Positions 47,056 to 57,480 of a stretch of DNA of 64,000 nt are shown here, one piece after another; the stretch's first letter is position 1, and every line of letters starts with the position of its first letter. The DNA lies in contig JBCFYV010000012.1 of assembly GCA_039000515.1 (NCBI GenBank), positions 91,951,588 through 92,015,587 on the forward strand. The letters run 5' to 3'. The notes under the pieces are model-generated. The model was not told where the DNA came from and made no database searches. It worked only from the letters and a program-made list of their open reading frames with translations. The stretch is from Timema cristinae (Eukaryota; Arthropoda; Insecta; Phasmatodea; Timematidae). A program made the translations under genes and the position numbers.

Positions 47056-47321
47056 TAATAATAATAATAATATTTAGCACCGTGTCTTACTACCCGTTCG
47101 GGTTATACGCTTTAAGTACTAATTACACTAATAGATTAGGAATCGGGAAGGTTGAATTAGAGGAAGTGAACCCGCATTTGCGTGGAGGGAGAGTGGAAAA
47201 CCATTTAGGAAAAACCACCCCAGTTCACCCGACCGAGATTCGAACCCCGATCTCCCCGTCCTCAGCAGTCAAGCCCAACACGACAAGCGCGTTAGCCAAC
47301 TACGCCACCGAGGCGGGTAAC
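47056..47321 (-). repeat. SINE type B, full-length minus-strand copy
   Basis: Reversed, it starts ACCCGCCTCGGTGGCGTAGT, contains a B box GGGTTCGAATCTCGG and ends in the common tail CCCGAACGGGTAGTAAGACA. An AAT/TAA run follows the tail. AACCTTATTA flanks it at 47046-47055 and 47322-47331. Confidence 0.85.
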
Positions 47322-47924
47322 AACCTTATTAAAATGTTGGAAAACTTAAGTTATTGCTCTAGCAGACGAAACAATAATACAAAAGCAATTGCCAGTGAAA
47401 CACCGCAACCGACACTGTGAGAAAAGCACACGGCTGGTAGCCTTCATACACATGGAGACCAAGACCTCAAGAAGACTGCATAGGTATCCTTCGCAACTAT
47501 TTGGACAGATATACACTTGCTCACGTGATTGCCAATGCAGCTATCAAGGGCACGAGTCAAGGCGACACTGCATAAGTAGACTTCTGATACAGCCTAGGTG
47601 ACTTTTCATATCTTTCCAGGATCTGTGTCCTTAGTATAACCTATACTTACTCTTATTTGGCGGTAGTATCCAAGTAGTGGAGTTTAGGGTTGGGCGATTA
47701 TAATTGATTACTCAATTATTTTGATGTATTTGATTAAATTTAATGATTAATAGGTCTGTGATTAATTGAGCTAATCAATTAACTTTCCAACGATTATTAA
47801 ATAATCAAATCACATAATCGGCTTAAAATTTCATCTGGTCACCTAAGGCATGGCCCATTCTAATGAGCTATGTCTCCTGTTCAATTTCCGGAGTGAATAA
47901 ATATGTTTCACATATTGATTGGTA

Positions 47925-48098
47925 TTATTAAAGGTATTATAGCAGCTTTACACCCCATGATGTTGAACTGGGTGTTGTGTTTGCATTTTGTTCTATTGTA
48001 AAGTTAGTTTGTTATTAAAGGTATTATAGCAGCTTTCCACCCCATGATGTTGAACTGGGTGTTGTGTTTGCATTTTGTTATATTGTAAAGTTAGTTTG
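47925..48098. repeat. Tandem duplication, 2 x 87 bp
   Basis: Two nearly identical 87-bp units start TTATTAAAGGTATTATAGCA and contain CCCCATGATGTTGAACTGGG. Only about two mismatches are visible, so the duplication is recent. Confidence 0.85.
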
Positions 48099-49128
48099 TA
48101 AGTAATTTTCTGATACATCCACACCAATACTCCTAGAGTATTAAGAGTAAGGTCCTCAAATACTACATTGGCAGTACCTGGAGGTCAAGGTTCAAATTTA
48201 GGTTGTGTGTACTGTAGATGGCTTTCCCATCCTTTATTCACACTAATGCCGGGATCACGATCAATTTAACGTTAACTTAACGTATGTGTGATAACGATTC
48301 ACTTAACTTAACATAACAATACGAGCCAAACATATGCATTCTCGAGTATGATCTGTGGTTTTGTACTATGATCTGTGAATGTTTACAGTTTTCAATCAAT
48401 ATAAATATATATTATTAAACTTTTTTGATAAATTTAGTTCCCTATTTTAGTTTAATTATTTTGTTTCAATGTCTGATCACTAAAACTTACGCTAAAGAGT
48501 AAACATTGGTCATAATACCAAAAAATGAATTACTAAATAGCCCTGTTGACGTCACTCGCATAATGTAGTGATGGGTCGTTTGTGAGCGAGTCATTCAAAT
48601 TGAACGACTCTTGAACGAGAGCTGTGAACGAATGACTCTCGCTTCGCGAGCGAGTCATTCACGCCGCCATTACTCACGACTTTTTCGCTCTCGTTCATCC
48701 ACTCTGGAAAGAGTCAGGAGTGTTTGTCATTCACGACTCTTCTGTCGTTCTTTGTTTCCTACTAAGAAAAAAATCAACTATAAATGCTTACTTCGCTACT
48801 AGATAGCAGTACTGCCTACAATATTAAACTAACTATTTTTCTTAACATTACTTAGACATAATTATATGAATTGGACACTAAATATTATATACTAAGGTTA
48901 ATTATTATAAGTAATATGAGTAAGTAATAGAATTAAAGAATCAAACACAATAGGATTCGGATAAATTACACATAAAACTTAATTCGTCCATAAGTTGAAA
49001 GGAAAGGGACAGATTTGCACGCTCGGAACGGGAATTGTGAGAACTAGCTAGCGCTGGCTCATGAAGTTTAGGATTGGGAGGGAGCCAGCCATGCGGTGAA
49101 CGATATGACTCTTTTGAGTGAGCGAGCT

Positions 49129-49365
49129 TGTTGATGTATTTTAACATCTTTTTATATTATTTGATAACTTTTAATTTTTATCTCTCATCCTTTGCTAACG
49201 CAGCACCCCAACAATGGTTAAATCAAAATCCCTAAGGCAACTGTAAGTAAACAACCATACGCAATAAATAAATAAAAATGTATCGCTTCCTATCGCTAAA
49301 CAACGTTTTGAATAAACTCTAATAATTGTGAAACCAAAAGTGCCTTTTTATTGCAAAAACCAACA
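49129..49365 (+). repeat. Copia 5' LTR
   Basis: 237 bp, TGTTGATG...CCAACA, apparently identical to the 3' LTR at 53501-53737. The target duplication GAGCT lies at 49124-49128 and 53738-53742. Confidence 0.95.
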
Positions 49366-49380
49366 GGTTATGGGCCCAGG
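49366..49380 (+). other. Copia primer-binding site
   Basis: GGTTATGGGCCCAGG directly follows the 5' LTR. It corresponds to the internal site used by Drosophila copia, which primes from a 5' fragment of initiator methionine tRNA rather than from the tRNA 3' end. Confidence 0.8.
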
Positions 49381-49496
49381 CACGTAACGACATTAGTGCG
49401 TGATTGATTTTGTTAAAATAAATTCACTTGGTGCGATATTTTTGGAGAAAATCCGACGAGACATTTTGAGGTTAGGACGACGCCGCCACGCTCACA

Positions 49497-50012
49497 ATGG
49501 ACTCGACGAAGATTATCAACGTTGGACTTCTGGAAGGAAAAGGAAACTGGAATACATGGCGATACAAACTGAGCATTTGTTTACGAGGTATCCCCGGAGC
49601 GACAGACGTAATTGAAGGCAGGTTAGTCAAACCAAGGGCGTTGTCTGATGAAGCGACCGCGGCACAAAGAGCGGAGTACCAGACATCGCTCGACGCTTTT
49701 AATAAGGCAGACAGCCATGCGTTGATCGTTTTAACCGCAAATATGACGGAAGAGACACTTCAGAAAATAATGCGTCTCAAGTCAGCCCGGGAGGTGTGGC
49801 TCGAACTGCACAAACTCTTCGACGGCGTCTCCGAAGACAAGGTTTACAATTTATGCCTTAAGTTCTTTAGTTATGAAAAAGCCGTTGAAGATGATATCGC
49901 TACGCATGTCTCAAAATTAAAGAATTTGTGGAGCGAACTAAAGCAGGAAATGAGTAACGAAGCCGAGCTAACCTCAAATTTGCCAGATTTATTTATGATC
50001 TGTAAAATTTAG
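49497..50012 (+). CDS. Copia gag, 5' portion
   Basis: The ATG at 49497 opens a 171-codon frame with the Copia-type gag layout: an N-terminal MDSTKIINVGLLEGKGNWNT, W-x-Y-K-L-like WRYKLSICL, then HALIVLTANMTEETLQKI and REVWLELHKLF. Gag forms the cytoplasmic virus-like particle that packages the element's RNA. In Copia elements gag and pol are one frame; here the frame ends at about 50010 at a stop and coding resumes one register away. A one-base loss near 50003-50010 would explain it, but a sequencing error is equally possible. Confidence 0.88.
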   Translation: MDSTKIINVGLLEGKGNWNTWRYKLSICLRGIPGATDVIEGRLVKPRALSDEATAAQRAEYQTSLDAFNKADSHALIVLTANMTEETLQKIMRLKSAREVWLELHKLFDGVSEDKVYNLCLKFFSYEKAVEDDIATHVSKLKNLWSELKQEMSNEAELTSNLPDLFMICKI

Positions 50013-50017
50013 GTACG

Positions 50018-53000
50018 TTGCCTGAAGATTACTTTTCATTCAAGTCGAGCTGGATGCTGATGTCAAAAGCTGACAGGACAATCGACAATTTGACGAACCA
50101 GCTGTGTGCCTACGAGAATGCACTGAAAGGCAAACAAGAGTCATCTCAACAAGAAGCCCTCTATGTTAATTCGTCAAAGCAGCCAAACAACTCGCACAAG
50201 AATCAGCAAAAGGGTGACAAAAAGAAATTTTGCACCTACTGCAAGAAGAAAAATCACCTAGCAAAGGTATGCAGGAAGCGAATCGCGGATGAAGCACTTG
50301 GCAACAAAGCCAGCAACTCGGAAAATCCGGAAAAGGGTGCAAATATGATCCTGACTACGGTAGCCTCGACTGTGACGAACTTGGAGTGCAACTCCAAGTT
50401 CTGGTATGTAGATAATGGAGCAACAAGTCATGTTTCTAATAACAAAAATATTTTTAGGACGTTCGAGTCTTTTTCTACAAACCACACAGTGATCACAGCG
50501 AATGGCGTGAAGGTTGCGGCTATTGGTAAAGGCGACATTGACATCGAAGCAGAAGTCAACGGCAAGATGCACAAGCTCACGTTGGCTGATGTATGGTGTG
50601 TTCCCGGGATCCAGAGAAATCTATTCTCAGTCCTTGCAGCGCAGGATAAGAACAAGGAAAGCAGGTTCATCTCGTCTCCAGAGGTTTGCAACTTCATCGT
50701 CAACGGCGAAGTGAAACTGACTGGAGTTCGTGAGCGGTTTGGTGGACTCTACAGGCTGAACGTGAAGAACGTGAACGACATTCCATCCAATGAAGTCAAC
50801 GCAACAGAAGCAAACAATCTTCTCCAACTTTACCATGAACGATTCGGACATCAGAACAAGCGACACGTGAAATCCCTTCTGGACAAGCTGGGAATTCATG
50901 TCAACTTGGACAGTGAACTTTGTGAAGGCTGCGTCTATGGCAAAGCTCATCGTCTGCCTTTCGGTACGAGGTCTAAGACAACGGAACCGGGAGAGCGGAT
51001 CCACACAGATGTTTGCGGTCCATTCAAAGAGTCCATGTCAGGATACTTGTACTTCGTCCTCTTCAAGGATGACTACACAAAGTTCAGGACCATCTACTTT
51101 TTGAAAGAGAAGTCCGAAGTTGCAGAGAAGTTGGCTCAATTCGTTGCGGAAGTCAAGACTCTTGGACACAACATCAAAGAGCTGCTAAGCGACGGTGGCA
51201 AGGAATTCGACAACAAGCATGTCAGAAAAATCCTACAAAAGGAAGGAATTGTTCAACGCATTACGATGCCCTACACTCCAGAGCAGAATGGCTCCAGTGA
51301 AAGAGAGAACCGCACCGTGGTTGAAACTGCTCGAGCAATGATGTATGCTCATGGAAAGCTGCCTCAGATGCTTTGGGCCGAGATGATCAACACAGCAGCC
51401 TATGTTCTCAACAGGACAGGACCTTCCCGAGTTGATGGAAAATCTCCCTACGAGTTGTGGCATGGCAGTAAACCAGGTCTGAAACATCTTCGGGTGATCG
51501 GATCTACCTGCTATCCACACATTCCAAAACAACAAAGGAAGAAGATGGATCCAAAAGCAATCAAAGGAATTCTCATCGGATACGACAAAGACGACGGCTA
51601 CAGGATCTTCTGTGAAGAGGAAGGAAGACTCATCAGATCAAGAGATGTCATCTTCGAGGAAAAGGTGCTAGAGCATAAAATCGACAACTATCTTCCGGAA
51701 AGTCTCGACTCTGCTGCTGAACCAGTGGATTCAACTTCTGAAGAAAGTCAAGAAGATGATGACAAAACGCAAAGCGAAGAAAATGATGATGAATTCTGGG
51801 ATATGAGTACTGTTGATGAAGAAGAAGGTCTAGATGAACAAGTTCCAGATAGTGCTCCAAGTCCAGATGAAGAAGCCATCGTCAAGCGCCTTCGTAATCG
51901 TTCGTCGCTCAAACCTCCAGAGAAATATCAGGACTTCGTGATGCTTCTCTCTAGCCCTCTTCAGGAACCTGGATCCTACAAAGAAGCCATGCGATCGGAT
52001 CAGCAAGATCGTTGGAAAGAAGCTATGAGTCGTGAGATGAAAGCTCTTGAAGAGAACAAGACTTGGGAACTGGTTGATCTACCTCCAGGAAAAAGAGCAA
52101 TCTCGAATAAATGGGTCTACCGGATCAAAACCAACGCCGATGGATCGATTGATAAATACAAAGCCAGACTGGTCATCAAAGGCTTTTCACAGCGGAAAGG
52201 AGTGGACTACGATCAAACCTTCAGTCCAGTTGCAAGAACATCAACTATAAGAACTTTACTCAGTGTTGCTGCCAACGAGAAGATGAGACTAGCACAAATT
52301 GACGTCTCAACAGCATTCCTCTATGGTGACCTCCAGGAAACCATCTACATGCAGCAACCTGAAGGACATAGTGATGGATCCAACCGGGTTTGCTGCCTGA
52401 AGAAAAGCTTATATGGACTGAAGCAAGCTCCTCGATGCTGGAACAAAAAGTTCAGCAACTACATCGTCAGCTTGGGATTCAAGCGAAGTAAAGCGGATCC
52501 CTGTCTGTTCGTGAGACGAAAAGGACAGAAGAAGATGTTTTTCGTTCTTTACGTTGACGACGGACTGATTGCAGCTGAAGATGAGCAAGAACTTCAGAAG
52601 TTCATCAACGATCTGAAAAAGGAGTTCAAAATCACCTCCATGCCGGCGTCTTATTTTCTAGGATTGGAAATCAGCCGAGAAAAGGACGGATCAATTAGTG
52701 TGAGCCAGAAACACTACACGGAGACCATACTCGAGAGATTTGAAATGACCAACTGCAAAACTGTATCTACTCCAATTATCAAGGACAACGATGCAGAAGA
52801 AAGTCCTCCAAATCCTGACTTCCCCTACAGACAAGCTGTTGGAGCACTTATGTTCTTGATGTGCGGCACACGACCAGACATCGCATATGCTGTCAGCGTG
52901 GTGTCCAGAAACCTCGAAAATCCAACCAACCGTGATGTTCAGAAAGTAAAAAGGATTCTGCGGTATCTGAAAGGAACGACAGACTACGGACTGATCTACA

Positions 53001-53488
53001 AATCCAACCTGGAAAAAGGTGTATTTGATTGTTTCAGCGATGCAGATCATGGTGGCTGCCTAACTACAGGACGCTCTACCTCAGGAGTGCTCTGCCGGTA
53101 CTCTGGGGCACCTATTTCGTGGATGAGTCAGCGACAAGCCTCTGTTGCCATATCCACAACCGAAGCTGAAATCGTAGCTGCCAGTGAAGCTGCGAGAGAG
53201 ATGCTGTGGACCAAGCGGCTTCTGAGCGAACTTGGCCATCTGAAGTCGACACCTACTCTGCAAGTTGACAACGAAGCAGCCATCCGGCTTGCACAAAATC
53301 CTGAGTTTCATCGAAGAACAAAACACATTCGGATCAGACACTTCTTTGTTCGCGAATTGGTCACCGATGGGGAAATCAACATTTTAAAAGTTGACACTCA
53401 AAATCAGCTCGCGGACATTTTTACAAAACCATTGTTTTCAGTTCATTTTAAATTTTTATGTAACAAAATGGGAGTTTACAAGTTATAA
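50018..53488 (+). CDS. Copia pol (gag C-terminus, protease, integrase, RT, RNase H)
   Basis: Open for 1156 codons. The gag nucleocapsid knuckle is FCTYCKKKNHLAKVC (50228-50272). The protease motif is WYVDNGATSH (50404-50433), with Asn where most retropepsins have Ser or Thr. The integrase zinc site has H..H in YHERFGH and C..C in LCEGC. The integrase core has Asp at about 51008 (HTDVCG), Asp at 51191 (LSDGG) and Glu at 51299 (SSERENR), a D,D-35-E type. The RT has SLYGLKQAPRCW and YVDD at 52550-52561. RNase H has CFSDADHGG, TTEAEIVA and QVDNEAA. The C-terminus is QLADIFTKPL. No ATG starts this frame; it is the continuation of gag. Confidence 0.95.
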   Translation: MPEDYFSFKSSWMLMSKADRTIDNLTNQLCAYENALKGKQESSQQEALYVNSSKQPNNSHKNQQKGDKKKFCTYCKKKNHLAKVCRKRIADEALGNKASNSENPEKGANMILTTVASTVTNLECNSKFWYVDNGATSHVSNNKNIFRTFESFSTNHTVITANGVKVAAIGKGDIDIEAEVNGKMHKLTLADVWCVPGIQRNLFSVLAAQDKNKESRFISSPEVCNFIVNGEVKLTGVRERFGGLYRLNVKNVNDIPSNEVNATEANNLLQLYHERFGHQNKRHVKSLLDKLGIHVNLDSELCEGCVYGKAHRLPFGTRSKTTEPGERIHTDVCGPFKESMSGYLYFVLFKDDYTKFRTIYFLKEKSEVAEKLAQFVAEVKTLGHNIKELLSDGGKEFDNKHVRKILQKEGIVQRITMPYTPEQNGSSERENRTVVETARAMMYAHGKLPQMLWAEMINTAAYVLNRTGPSRVDGKSPYELWHGSKPGLKHLRVIGSTCYPHIPKQQRKKMDPKAIKGILIGYDKDDGYRIFCEEEGRLIRSRDVIFEEKVLEHKIDNYLPESLDSAAEPVDSTSEESQEDDDKTQSEENDDEFWDMSTVDEEEGLDEQVPDSAPSPDEEAIVKRLRNRSSLKPPEKYQDFVMLLSSPLQEPGSYKEAMRSDQQDRWKEAMSREMKALEENKTWELVDLPPGKRAISNKWVYRIKTNADGSIDKYKARLVIKGFSQRKGVDYDQTFSPVARTSTIRTLLSVAANEKMRLAQIDVSTAFLYGDLQETIYMQQPEGHSDGSNRVCCLKKSLYGLKQAPRCWNKKFSNYIVSLGFKRSKADPCLFVRRKGQKKMFFVLYVDDGLIAAEDEQELQKFINDLKKEFKITSMPASYFLGLEISREKDGSISVSQKHYTETILERFEMTNCKTVSTPIIKDNDAEESPPNPDFPYRQAVGALMFLMCGTRPDIAYAVSVVSRNLENPTNRDVQKVKRILRYLKGTTDYGLIYKSNLEKGVFDCFSDADHGGCLTTGRSTSGVLCRYSGAPISWMSQRQASVAISTTEAEIVAASEAAREMLWTKRLLSELGHLKSTPTLQVDNEAAIRLAQNPEFHRRTKHIRIRHFFVRELVTDGEINILKVDTQNQLADIFTKPLFSVHFKFLCNKMGVYKL

Positions 53489-53489
53489 A

Positions 53490-53500
53490 ATAAGGGAGAG
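53490..53500 (+). other. Copia polypurine tract
   Basis: ATAAGGGAGAG lies immediately before the 3' LTR, at the expected place for plus-strand DNA priming. Confidence 0.75.
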
Positions 53501-53737
53501 TGTTGATGTATTTTAACATCTTTTTATATTATTTGATAACTTTTAATTTTTATCTCTCATCCTTTGCTAACGCAGCACCCCAACAATGGTTAAATCAAAA
53601 TCCCTAAGGCAACTGTAAGTAAACAACCATACGCAATAAATAAATAAAAATGTATCGCTTCCTATCGCTAAACAACGTTTTGAATAAACTCTAATAATTG
53701 TGAAACCAAAAGTGCCTTTTTATTGCAAAAACCAACA
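53501..53737 (+). repeat. Copia 3' LTR
   Basis: 237 bp, apparently identical to 49129-49365 over its whole length. The flanking GAGCT restarts the interrupted hAT MITE. Confidence 0.95.
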
Positions 53738-54263
53738 GAGCTTATGTGAGCTAGCTCACGTCAATGAGCTGGTTCGACCCATCACTAGCATAATGATTGG
53801 TTGTCTAGATAACGTGATAACCTTCAAGTAACGTAAAAGACCTCCCAAGACATCTCTTACTTTAAGTTAACTGCAAGTCAACGTTAAGTTAAGTGCATCG
53901 TGATCGCTTCCATTTAAACACACGAGGAGGTCCTTTTAAGTGAACGTTACATTAAGTTGATCGTGATCTCGGCATAATGCGGGTGCATTTATTTCCAAAC
54001 TAGAGGTTTTTATTTGTAATTCATCCATGTCTGTTTAACCCTAAAATTAAGAGTTTACTTGAGGGCTATAAGCAAATATTTATATTTTATATGTATGACT
54101 TTGAATTCGAAAATTAATTGTTATGCTCTTTGGTAGAAAGATGTTCTTCCCTTCTCAATGGTTTATAGGTTTTAAAATTAATGATTTTTCAACACCAATT
54201 ACCTATCCCTAGACTGAAGTTAGAGATGCACTAATATGTTTGAATTGAAACGTTCCACCCCCA

Positions 54264-55204
54264 TAGTGATGGGTCGCTCGTGAGGGAGTCATTCAAATTG
54301 AACGACTATTGAAAGAGAGGTGTGAACGAACGACTCTCACTTCGCTAGCGAGTCATTCACATCGCCATTACTCACGACTTTTTCGCTCCCGTTCAACCGC
54401 TATAGAAAGAGTCAGGAGTGTTTGTCATTCACGACTCTTCTGTCGTTCTTTGTTCCCTACTAAGAAAAAATTAACTTTAAATCCTTAATATCGTTACTAG
54501 ATAGCAGTACTGCCTACACTATTAAACTATTTTTCTTAACATTACTTAGACATAATTATATGAATTGGACACTAAATATTATATACTAAGGTTAATTATT
54601 ATAAGTAATATGAGTAAGTAATAGAATTAAAGAATCAAACCCAATAGGATTCGGATAAATTACATATAAAACTTAATTCGTTCATAAGTTGAAAGGAAAG
54701 GGACAGATTTGCACGCTTGGAACGGGAATTGTGAGAACTAGTTAGCGCTCACGCAACCAAGTTACGGAGGGGAAGGTGTGAAGGGATTGGGAGCGAGCGA
54801 GCCATGTGGTGAACGATATGACTCTTATGAACGACTCTTTTGAGTGAGCGAGCTTATGTGAGCTGGCTCACGTCAATGAGCTGGTTCGCCTTTCGGCTGT
54901 TGCCCGACATAGAACATCTGACTTGACAGTTACGCCACGCCAGGTTGTCTATGAAAGGGCTGATTTGTTGTTTGAGTACCGAGTCACTGTCGTGACTCTT
55001 AACCTCGTGAGTGAAATTAATACCTATGAAATGGAACAGATGAAATGAGGCTGTAAGAGAATTACACGTGTATTAGTAAATTACCCTTTGAGGTGCAATT
55101 TGTGATTGTGATGGGTCGTGGGAATTTGGGAGGATTTTCTTTTCTTGGGATGTGGGAAGGTGTGTTTAAGGTATGATGGTGAGAGCTGGTTCGACCCATC
55201 ACTA
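54264..55204. mobile_element. hAT MITE, second and longer copy
   Basis: Same ends (TAGTGATGGGTCG / CGACCCATCACTA) and same body as the element at 48566-53787, up to the GAGCTGGTTCG near 54890. About 300 bp of unrelated sequence follows, including another internal GTGATGGGTCGTGGG near 55108, before the true right end. Flanks CACCCCCA and CACCCATA agree at 6 of 8 positions. Confidence 0.75.
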
Positions 55205-55741
55205 CACCCATATATAAAGGATGGTTCCACTGTATGCCCATATAATTTCCCCGAGCTTTTATTATTTTCTTTCTTTCAAGACTACATCGTTACAATATTG
55301 TATGGTAGATGGCAGCACAAAACAGTAACGTATTAGAAGTGAATAACAACGTTTGGCATTTCTCCTTGTTACTCTGTTACAGGCATGGGGTGGACACACT
55401 ATAGCAAAACCAAACCCGTAATAAAGTTCAGGAAAGAACCACTACTGTTAGTGTCTTATGACGTAATTTCCCTAGATGCTTTGCTTTTCTATGCTTCTTT
55501 GGGCGCCATTCTAGTTTGATCTACATGTGCTTTCACAATTTGTTGATTTTGAACTTTTCATATAATATCTATTTTACACAATGCTTTGGCTTATTATATA
55601 TGTGAATAAATTAATAGTGTTAAATTAGGTAACCTTATAGATAATTACTTCCTCTTATGTTAAGCTTTTTTTTAAAAATCTGTTCGTACTTTAAAAAAAT
55701 TATTAATTTGTCAGTCTAGTATTTAAGTTTAATATTGAAAA
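55205..55741. other. Intergenic, no gene seen
   Basis: AT-rich sequence between the MITE and the THAP relic. No repeat boundary or coding sequence was recognised. Confidence 0.4.
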
Positions 55742-57480
55742 ATGCCGAGAAAAAATTTGTGTTATGTGCCTCAATGTGAGTAGGTTCCTGGAACAGTGTG
55801 ACATACATTTCCGATCTATGAGGAACGTGAGTTTAACATATGGATTCAAAGAATTGATCTAACTTTGAGAGAATTTGATAGTCTCGAAATCTATAAAAAC
55901 TCTTTGGTGTGCGATAAACACTTTTATAACGATAGCAAAAGTTTTCTAACAAACAGACTTAATCGATTAGCTCTTCTAACCCTACATTTGCGGTTGATTA
56001 GTCTACCATTTTCTCTAATAGATTTTAGCCTTAATTTAAACACATAAATTATTGTTTAATTTTAAATTTATGATCATCAATGAATCTCAATAATCAATTA
56101 GAGTGGCTCATGTTTTATTTATCTAGCATAGGTCTATTAATATTCATAAATGGTATTGGGCATAAGCCTGTATCTGAATAGTTCTCTTAATGCAAGTTTT
56201 CAGATTTTTTAAAAACTTATGTGTCAATGCTTGTACGCCCTCAAATTTAGAAAGAAGTGATTGTGAAAAACAATTTAAAAAAAACCAACAACAAAGATTA
56301 CTGGTTATGAGAACATTAGAAAAAAATATAAGGATGGATTTTGTGAAAAATATTTTTGTCCATAAGATATTCTGCGAGAGTGGATTGTAACAGATAGTGA
56401 TGAAATGATTTTGCAAAAAGGAAGTGTACAATTGCTTTTAATAATTTAAGATAAGTTTTTCTCTTAATTATTTCTACATTGGTTGATCAATGTTTTAACG
56501 TTTGGAGTGTAAAAAAAATACCTCGGCTAATTCAGAGAGTGGCACGATGACTCTCAATACTCGAAACCACCGGGGAAACTAAAAACTAAAAAACAATGAA
56601 AAATCTAACAAAAAAAATTGGATTGTTGGAACAAAATGTAGTATTTTAGTCTACAATAAAAAAAAGTATAAAATAGACAATTATTGGAACTTTTTGTGGA
56701 TTTATTATTGTTTCTTTTTTTTTTTTTGCTTTACCACATACCAATCTTACCTATGGAATTCCGGATGGTTATAATTCTTATTTGACTAAATAGAATAGTA
56801 TTGTTGAGAGAGAAAAAATCAATTAAATTAATATTTAGACATAAAATAAAATGTTAATTAATTCTCTGAATAAGATAGTTTTTCTGAAAGTTCTTACATG
56901 AATTCTGATTTTTGATAAAGAAAAAAAAAGAGAAAATAATCATATGACTTTAAAGTTGAAGAGTTGGCTTGACCTCACCCATTAATTAGTCCATGCTGAA
57001 ACAACATCAACTTGAGAAATTTGTTTCACATTACTAATGTTAACTCGTCCACAATTCTTAAAAAAATAAACAGTCTTGCTCTTGCACATCTACTTAGCTT
57101 TCCATTTTGCTACTCACACTTTACTTTATAACCAATAATTCACTTTAAAAATAAATTAAATTAAGAGCTCCAAAGATTTGGCTCCATGTTAGACCAACAC
57201 CGAGGAAGAAGAGCCAGTCTCCTACGGAAAGTCTTCCAAAATCAAATTTAAAGATGTTCTATTTTTTACTTCCAAGTCCAAAGAGAAAGCTTATATATCA
57301 AACCAAAAGATAAAATGTTGGCTATGGACTAGGGATAAAAATAAAATACAATGCAGGTTTAATATAAATATTGAAATACATGCCAATGAATGTGAACAAT
57401 GTTTTCTTAAAGAATTAAAGTTCCAGTTCCCAAAAGAGCAACTCAGAGTATTAAACAATAATGTATATATATCCTGCTAT
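55742..57480 (+). pseudogene. Degenerate THAP-domain gene or P-element-like relic
   Basis: From 55742 the reading starts MPRKNLCYVPQC, the usual N-terminus of a THAP zinc finger (C-x2-4-C). After a stop and a frameshift it continues with EFNIWIQRIDLTLREFD and NSLVCDKHFYNDS, which supplies the conserved Trp and the C-x2-H pair. It ends near 55970 with NRLNRLALLTLHL in place of the LK..A.PT motif. Further on, fragments such as PTPRKK (57208) and RKVFQNQI recall the segment that precedes the coiled coil in THAP/P-element proteins. Multiple breaks make it non-functional. It could be a relic of a P-type transposon or of a host THAP gene. Confidence 0.5.

Larger units (their letters stand above)
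49129..53737 (+). mobile_element. Copia-type LTR retrotransposon (inner layer), nearly intact
   Basis: The 4609-bp element has LTRs that look identical, a 5-bp target duplication (GAGCT), a primer site, gag, pol in the Copia order (protease, integrase, RT, RNase H) and a polypurine tract. The one visible lesion is the frame break between gag and pol near 50010. Identical LTRs mean a very recent insertion. Confidence 0.95.
48566..53787. mobile_element. hAT MITE split by a Copia insertion (middle layer)
   Basis: Ends TAGTGATGGGTCG / CGACCCATCACTA with a perfect 8-bp duplication GCATAATG at 48558-48565 and 53788-53795. Without the Copia element and its duplicated pentamer the MITE is 608 bp. 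Its body is rich in palindromic GAGCGAGTCATTC / GAACGACTC blocks and encodes nothing. The 8-bp duplication and terminal sequence are typical of hAT. Confidence 0.88.
48247..53974. mobile_element. Harbinger-like MITE split by nested insertions (outer layer)
   Basis: The left end is TGCCGGGATCACGATCAATT and the right end reversed is TGCCGAGATCACGATCAACT. Both are followed by TTAACGTTAA- or TTAATGTAACG-type sequence. TAA flanks both ends (48244-48246 and 53975-53977). The 3-bp TAA duplication suggests PIF/Harbinger. The element's own sequence is only 48247-48565 and 53796-53974; the rest is inserted. Confidence 0.75.

Noticed and set aside
47389..47601. Frame with repeated Cys and His after the type B SINE
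   Set aside because: The Cys/His spacing does not fit a zinc finger, and the neighbouring frame is SINE sequence.
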